From the NCBI RefSeq assembly GCF_900637665.1, contig NZ_LR134386.1:2782501-2846500 (forward strand): a DNA stretch of 64,000 bases, written 5' to 3'. Numbering within the stretch: position 1 is the first letter of the stretch; every line of letters starts with the position of its first letter. The DNA is from Chryseobacterium nakagawai (GTDB lineage: Bacteria > Bacteroidota > Bacteroidia > Flavobacteriales > Weeksellaceae). The notes below the pieces were generated by a model. It made no database searches, had not been told where the DNA came from, and saw nothing but the letters and a program-made list of their open reading frames with translations. A program made the position numbers and the translations under genes. Below are positions 60,912 to 64,000 of this stretch, piece by piece.

Positions 60912-61100
60912 ATGAAATCAGAAAAAGCTCAGAACGCTTCGGAAAACAAAGGCAAAAAATCCTTTGTCTTAAGGATAGATGAGCCTACCTATAAACTCCT
61001 CGAAAAATGGGCCAATGATGAATTCAGAAGTGTGAATGGTCAGATTGAATATCTCCTGCACCAAAGCCTTATCAACTCGGGAAGGAAGAAAAAGGACTAG
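60912..61100 (+). CDS. Arc/ribbon-helix-helix DNA-binding protein
   Basis: 62 residues. The basic N-terminus leads into a beta strand (SFVLRIDEPTYKLLEKWANDEFRSVNGQIEYLLHQSL, read in two parts), the ribbon-helix-helix pattern of Arc-type repressors, with a Lys-rich tail. Located after the SPFH gene, with which it is probably co-transcribed; it may autoregulate that operon (inference). It is not paired with a toxin gene, so an antitoxin role is not supported. Confidence 0.8.
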   Translation: MKSEKAQNASENKGKKSFVLRIDEPTYKLLEKWANDEFRSVNGQIEYLLHQSLINSGRKKKD

Positions 61101-61261
61101 CTTTGAGGCAAAAATGGGGAAGGTAAAACAGCAGAAAGTGATTTTAATTCATTAAAAAGAGATTTTTTATAAGGTTCAGGTATAAAATCCTTTAATCTAT
61201 TATGGATTTTATCATTGTTCACAAAAGAGAAAACCATATAATTAACCTTATTATAAAAAAG

Positions 61262-61288
61262 AAAGCAGAGAAGAAATTTCTCTGCTTT
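61262..61288 (-). terminator. Terminator of the small membrane protein gene
   Basis: AAAGCAGAGA (61262-61271) pairs perfectly with TCTCTGCTTT (61279-61288), A-runs on the left giving U residues on the minus strand; it adjoins the stop codon at 61290. Confidence 0.7.
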
Positions 61289-61289
61289 T

Positions 61290-61439
61290 TTATTTCATAC
61301 AACTCTGAAGCGAATCTGCTCCAAAGTAGAATATTACGAGCCAAATCAAGCCTTTAATGGTAAAGAAAGCAAACCCCGCCCATCCTACACGCTTGAACCA
61401 CTTTTTAAACTTTGAGTTATTTTCTTGTGAATTTTCCAT
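61290..61439 (-). CDS. 49-residue single-pass membrane protein
   Basis: Too short for routine ORF calling. On the minus strand the ATG at 61439 opens MENSQENNSKFKKWFKRVGW, a basic amphipathic head, then one hydrophobic segment (AGFAFFTIKGLIWLVIFYFG, about 21-40) and a short tail ADSLQSCMK. Evidence that it is real: a -7 element TATCTTTG at 61473-61466 (minus), 26 bp upstream of the ATG, a membrane protein composition, and a perfect terminator right after the stop. Function unknown; small relatives with a similar VGWAGF...IKGL core are common in Flavobacteriia (from memory). Confidence 0.72.
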   Translation of the reverse strand: MENSQENNSKFKKWFKRVGWAGFAFFTIKGLIWLVIFYFGADSLQSCMK

Positions 61440-61465
61440 TGGTGATTATCAAAAAGATTACGATA

Positions 61466-61473
61466 CAAAGATA
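61466..61473 (-). promoter_or_regulatory. -7 element of the 49-residue protein gene
   Basis: TATCTTTG on the minus strand fits TAnnTTTG, 26 bp upstream of the ATG at 61439. Confidence 0.45.
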
Positions 61474-61575
61474 AGCATGTTTGGAATTAGTCCAAATAAA
61501 TAACATATTAAAAAATTAAAGTTTTGAGGTTCGCATAATATTTTTATCTTTAGAGAGAACGAAAAGTAAGATTTT

Positions 61576-63126
61576 ATGTCAAAAAAAGTAAAGGATTTCG
61601 GAATCGAAAAAACACTCAAAAACCTTGGAATTAAAGAAGAAAATAAAGGTACTTCAGTGGGCGGGAAATATTTCGCTTCAGGAAAGACGATAGAAAGCAT
61701 CTCTCCTGCAGACGGTAAGTTAATCGCTAAAGTAAAGACTTCCGGAGAAAGTGATTATGACAAAGTTATTGAAACGGCCCAAAAGGCATTTCAGGAATTT
61801 AGGCTGATCCCAGCTCCTAAGAGAGGAGAGATCGTAAGACAGCTTGGTTTAAAGTTAAGAGAATATAAAGATGATCTTGGAAAATTGGTTTCCTATGAAA
61901 TGGGTAAATCTTTACAGGAAGGGCTTGGAGAAGTACAGGAAATGATTGATATCTGTGATTTTGCAGTAGGACTTTCAAGACAGCTTCAGGGGTATACAAT
62001 GCATTCAGAAAGACCTGGTCACAGAATGTACGAACAGTACCATCCACTTGGGGTAGTAGGGATTATTACAGCATTCAACTTCCCGGTAGCAGTTTGGTCT
62101 TGGAATACAGCATTAGCATGGATCTGTGGGAACGTTACGATCTGGAAACCATCAGAAAAAACTCCACTTTGTGCAATTGCATGTCAGAATATTATGAATG
62201 AAGTTCTGAAAGAAAACAACCTTTCTGAAGGAATTTCAAGTGTATTGGTTGCAGACCACGAAATTGGACAGAAATTAGTTGATGACAAGAGAGTTGCTTT
62301 GGTATCTTTTACAGGTTCTACAAGAGTAGGAAGAATGGTTTCTTCTAAAGTAGCAGAAAGATTCGGGAAATCAATTCTTGAATTAGGAGGTAACAATGCA
62401 ATTATCATTACTAAAGAAGCCGATCTTAATATGTCTATCATCGGAGCGGTATTCGGAGCAGTAGGAACTGCAGGACAAAGATGTACTTCTACAAGAAGAC
62501 TGATTATCCATGAAGATGTATATGATGAAGTAAAAACAAGATTGGTAAAAGCTTACGGTCAATTAAAAATTGGAAATCCATTGGATGAGAATAACCATGT
62601 AGGTCCATTGATCGATGTTGATGCTGTAAATCAGTATGAAGATTCTATCAAGAAATGTAAAAAAGAAGGTGGTAAATTTGTTGTTGAAGGTGGCGTTTTA
62701 TCAGGAAAGGATTACGAATCCGGATGTTATGTGAAGCCTTGTGTTGCTGAAGTAAAGAACTCTTATGAGATTGTTCAGCACGAAACATTTGCTCCAATTC
62801 TATATTTAATCAAATACAAAACATTAGAAGAGGCGATTGCCATTCAGAATGATGTTCCACAAGGATTATCTTCTGCCATCATGACACAAAACCTTAGAGA
62901 AGCAGAATTATTCCTTTCTCATGCAGGTTCAGATTGTGGTATTGCGAACGTTAATATTGGTACTTCAGGTGCTGAAATCGGAGGAGCTTTCGGAGGTGAA
63001 AAAGAAACAGGAGGAGGAAGAGAGTCAGGATCAGATGCTTGGAAATATTATATGAGAAGACAAACTAATACTATAAATTATACTGCACAACTTCCTTTAG
63101 CACAGGGAATTAAATTTGATTTATAA
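61576..63126 (+). CDS. amaB: Aminoadipate-semialdehyde (piperideine-6-carboxylate) dehydrogenase
   Basis: 516 residues, ALDH7-like. NAD-dependent oxidation of alpha-aminoadipate semialdehyde to alpha-aminoadipate. Motifs: AFNFPVAVWSWNTALAWICGN (substrate/NAD region), VSFTGSTRVGRMV (NAD binding), LELGGNN (general-base Glu), GTAGQRCTSTRRL (nucleophile Cys) and ETFAPILYLIKYK. The L-lysine 6-transaminase gene follows 115 bp downstream, which makes the aldehyde of lysine catabolism the likely substrate. A general betaine-aldehyde role is less likely. Confidence 0.9.
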   Translation: MSKKVKDFGIEKTLKNLGIKEENKGTSVGGKYFASGKTIESISPADGKLIAKVKTSGESDYDKVIETAQKAFQEFRLIPAPKRGEIVRQLGLKLREYKDDLGKLVSYEMGKSLQEGLGEVQEMIDICDFAVGLSRQLQGYTMHSERPGHRMYEQYHPLGVVGIITAFNFPVAVWSWNTALAWICGNVTIWKPSEKTPLCAIACQNIMNEVLKENNLSEGISSVLVADHEIGQKLVDDKRVALVSFTGSTRVGRMVSSKVAERFGKSILELGGNNAIIITKEADLNMSIIGAVFGAVGTAGQRCTSTRRLIIHEDVYDEVKTRLVKAYGQLKIGNPLDENNHVGPLIDVDAVNQYEDSIKKCKKEGGKFVVEGGVLSGKDYESGCYVKPCVAEVKNSYEIVQHETFAPILYLIKYKTLEEAIAIQNDVPQGLSSAIMTQNLREAELFLSHAGSDCGIANVNIGTSGAEIGGAFGGEKETGGGRESGSDAWKYYMRRQTNTINYTAQLPLAQGIKFDL

Positions 63127-63241
63127 AAGCTTTACTTAAAGCATTCAAAAAAAACAATAAAAACTTAATAACCTGAATGATTAGATGCTCTGCCTTTTGA
63201 TCGTTTTATCATTCACTTATTAAATCACACAACAATTTATT

Positions 63242-64000
63242 ATGGAACACACATTAGATATACAAGCAAATAAAGTAAAGGAAACAGTTGGAAAACACGT
63301 GTTGGCAGATGGTTTTGATTTCGTGATGGATATTGAAAAATCTCACGGATCATGGCTTTATGATAAACTTACAGATAGAGAATACCTGGATATGTTCTCT
63401 ATGTTTGCATCAGCTTCCATTGGGTACAATCACCCGTATCTTGTAGAAAGATCAGAATGGTTGGGAAGAATGGCTGTCAACAAACCAACTTTGGCAGACG
63501 TTTATTCAGAAGAATATGCTCACTTTTTAGAAGTGTTCGAAAGAGTTGTGATTCCCGAAGAATTGCAATATGCTTTCTTCATCGAAGGCGGAACTTTAGG
63601 CGTTGAAAATGCATTGAAGGCTTGCTTCGATTGGAAAACACGTAAAAACTTTGAAAAAGGTCTTGATGTTGAAGCAGGAATCTGTATTCATTTCAAACAG
63701 GCCTTCCATGGAAGAAGCGGGTATACTTTAAGTTTAACAAATACTTCAGATCCTAGAAAGTATCAATATTTCCCATTGTTTAACTGGCCAAGAATCTTAA
63801 ACCCCAAGTTATCATTCCCAATTACGGAAGAGAATTTAGCGGAAACGATCAAGAACGAGCAATTGGCTTTAGTTCAGATTGAAGAAGCCATTCTTATGAA
63901 TCCTGATAAAGTAGCTTGTATCATCATTGAGCCTATCCAGGCAGAAGGTGGTGACAATCATTTCAGAGATGAATTCTTATTAGGGTTAAGAAAAATCTGT
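63242..64000 (+). CDS. lat: L-lysine 6-transaminase, 3'-truncated by the window edge
   Basis: At least 253 residues, cut by the window. Starts MEHTLDIQANKVKETVGKHV. PLP class-III aminotransferase pattern: YDKLTDREYLDMFSMFASASIGYNHP (in parts), FIEGGTLGVENALKACFDWK, FHGRSGYTLSLTNTSDPRKYQYFPLF (in parts), and VACIIIEPIQAEGGDNHF. This is the LAT signature (lysine to 2-aminoadipate 6-semialdehyde, 2-oxoglutarate as acceptor). The PLP lysine lies beyond the window. Forms a two-step lysine-degradation pair with the dehydrogenase upstream. Confidence 0.92.
   Translation, partial: MEHTLDIQANKVKETVGKHVLADGFDFVMDIEKSHGSWLYDKLTDREYLDMFSMFASASIGYNHPYLVERSEWLGRMAVNKPTLADVYSEEYAHFLEVFERVVIPEELQYAFFIEGGTLGVENALKACFDWKTRKNFEKGLDVEAGICIHFKQAFHGRSGYTLSLTNTSDPRKYQYFPLFNWPRILNPKLSFPITEENLAETIKNEQLALVQIEEAILMNPDKVACIIIEPIQAEGGDNHFRDEFLLGLRKIC

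Noticed and set aside
61458..61700. 80-codon minus-strand ORF near the aldehyde dehydrogenase start
   Set aside because: It overlaps the start of the dehydrogenase gene and the promoter of the 49-residue gene, and shows no family features.

Overview
The window reads as a chromosomal segment of a Bacteroidota member of class Flavobacteriia, most likely Chryseobacterium or a close relative (my inference). The grounds are low GC, Bacteroidota-type promoters (TAnnTTTG at -7) with few Shine-Dalgarno sites, and lineage markers: the type IX secretion protein PorQ, the lipoprotein TamL, a fused CcsBA cytochrome c assembly protein, an ftsK-lolA-lptG cluster, a chryseobacterial GG-leader bacteriocin-like peptide, and Rhs proteins with a DUF6443 head.

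Layout. 1-8.8 kb is an accessory Rhs region. It holds a 5'-truncated YD-repeat gene, a full Rhs-core gene with a variable C-terminus, a lipoprotein in the immunity position, a second secreted protein, and a decayed lipoprotein paralogue. It ends at a tRNA-Arg(CCT). 8.8-14.8 kb carries a DnaA-box-like palindrome, a lipoprotein hydrolase, the bacteriocin-like peptide, an NAD(P)-binding protein and uvrA, then a 0.6 kb gene-poor stretch with structured repeats. 14.8-20.4 kb holds a TonB-dependent receptor, a DUF2490 protein, an M48 protease, an HD/SpoT-like hydrolase and a YegP protein. 20.5-27.6 kb is a fatty-acid beta-oxidation operon headed by a MarR regulator: 3-hydroxyacyl-CoA dehydrogenase/enoyl-CoA hydratase, thiolase, acyl-CoA dehydrogenase. 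Both internal junctions have been invaded, one by a REP-flanked IS200-like (RAYT) transposase and one by a four-helix-bundle gene between direct repeats. Two GCATGC-centred palindromes at the marR promoter are strong operator candidates.

27.8-36 kb has parts of a siderophore/cobalamin-type ABC importer, a TlpA-like lipoprotein, a flavin/2Fe-2S reductase, a SanA-like protein, tamL and an rRNA/tRNA methyltransferase. 36-44.6 kb holds a small envelope-stress-like trio, cmk-porQ, and pyrH and frr separated by a lipase-like gene, then a FabH-like ketosynthase. 44.9-50.9 kb is an envelope and division cluster read leftward from ftsK through two small exported proteins to a LolA-like chaperone and an LptF/LptG permease. 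51.4-56.2 kb has two exported surface proteins, an exported isochorismatase-like hydrolase with a Crp/Fnr regulator and a TTGA-N6-TCAA palindrome, and a TPR/esterase protein. 56.4-64 kb carries CcsBA, an SPFH protein with a ribbon-helix-helix partner, a 49-residue membrane protein too short for ordinary ORF calling, and the lysine-catabolic pair aminoadipate-semialdehyde dehydrogenase plus L-lysine 6-transaminase (cut by the window end).

The most notable signals are the MarR operator pair overlapping its own promoter, the two different mobile cassettes in the beta-oxidation operon, the Rhs tip with live and decayed lipoprotein copies that share a hairpin, the Crp/Fnr palindrome at an activator-like position, and the structured stretch upstream of the TonB receptor. 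No CRISPR array, rRNA operon or prophage was seen. All family names come from reading motifs by eye; no database search was run.
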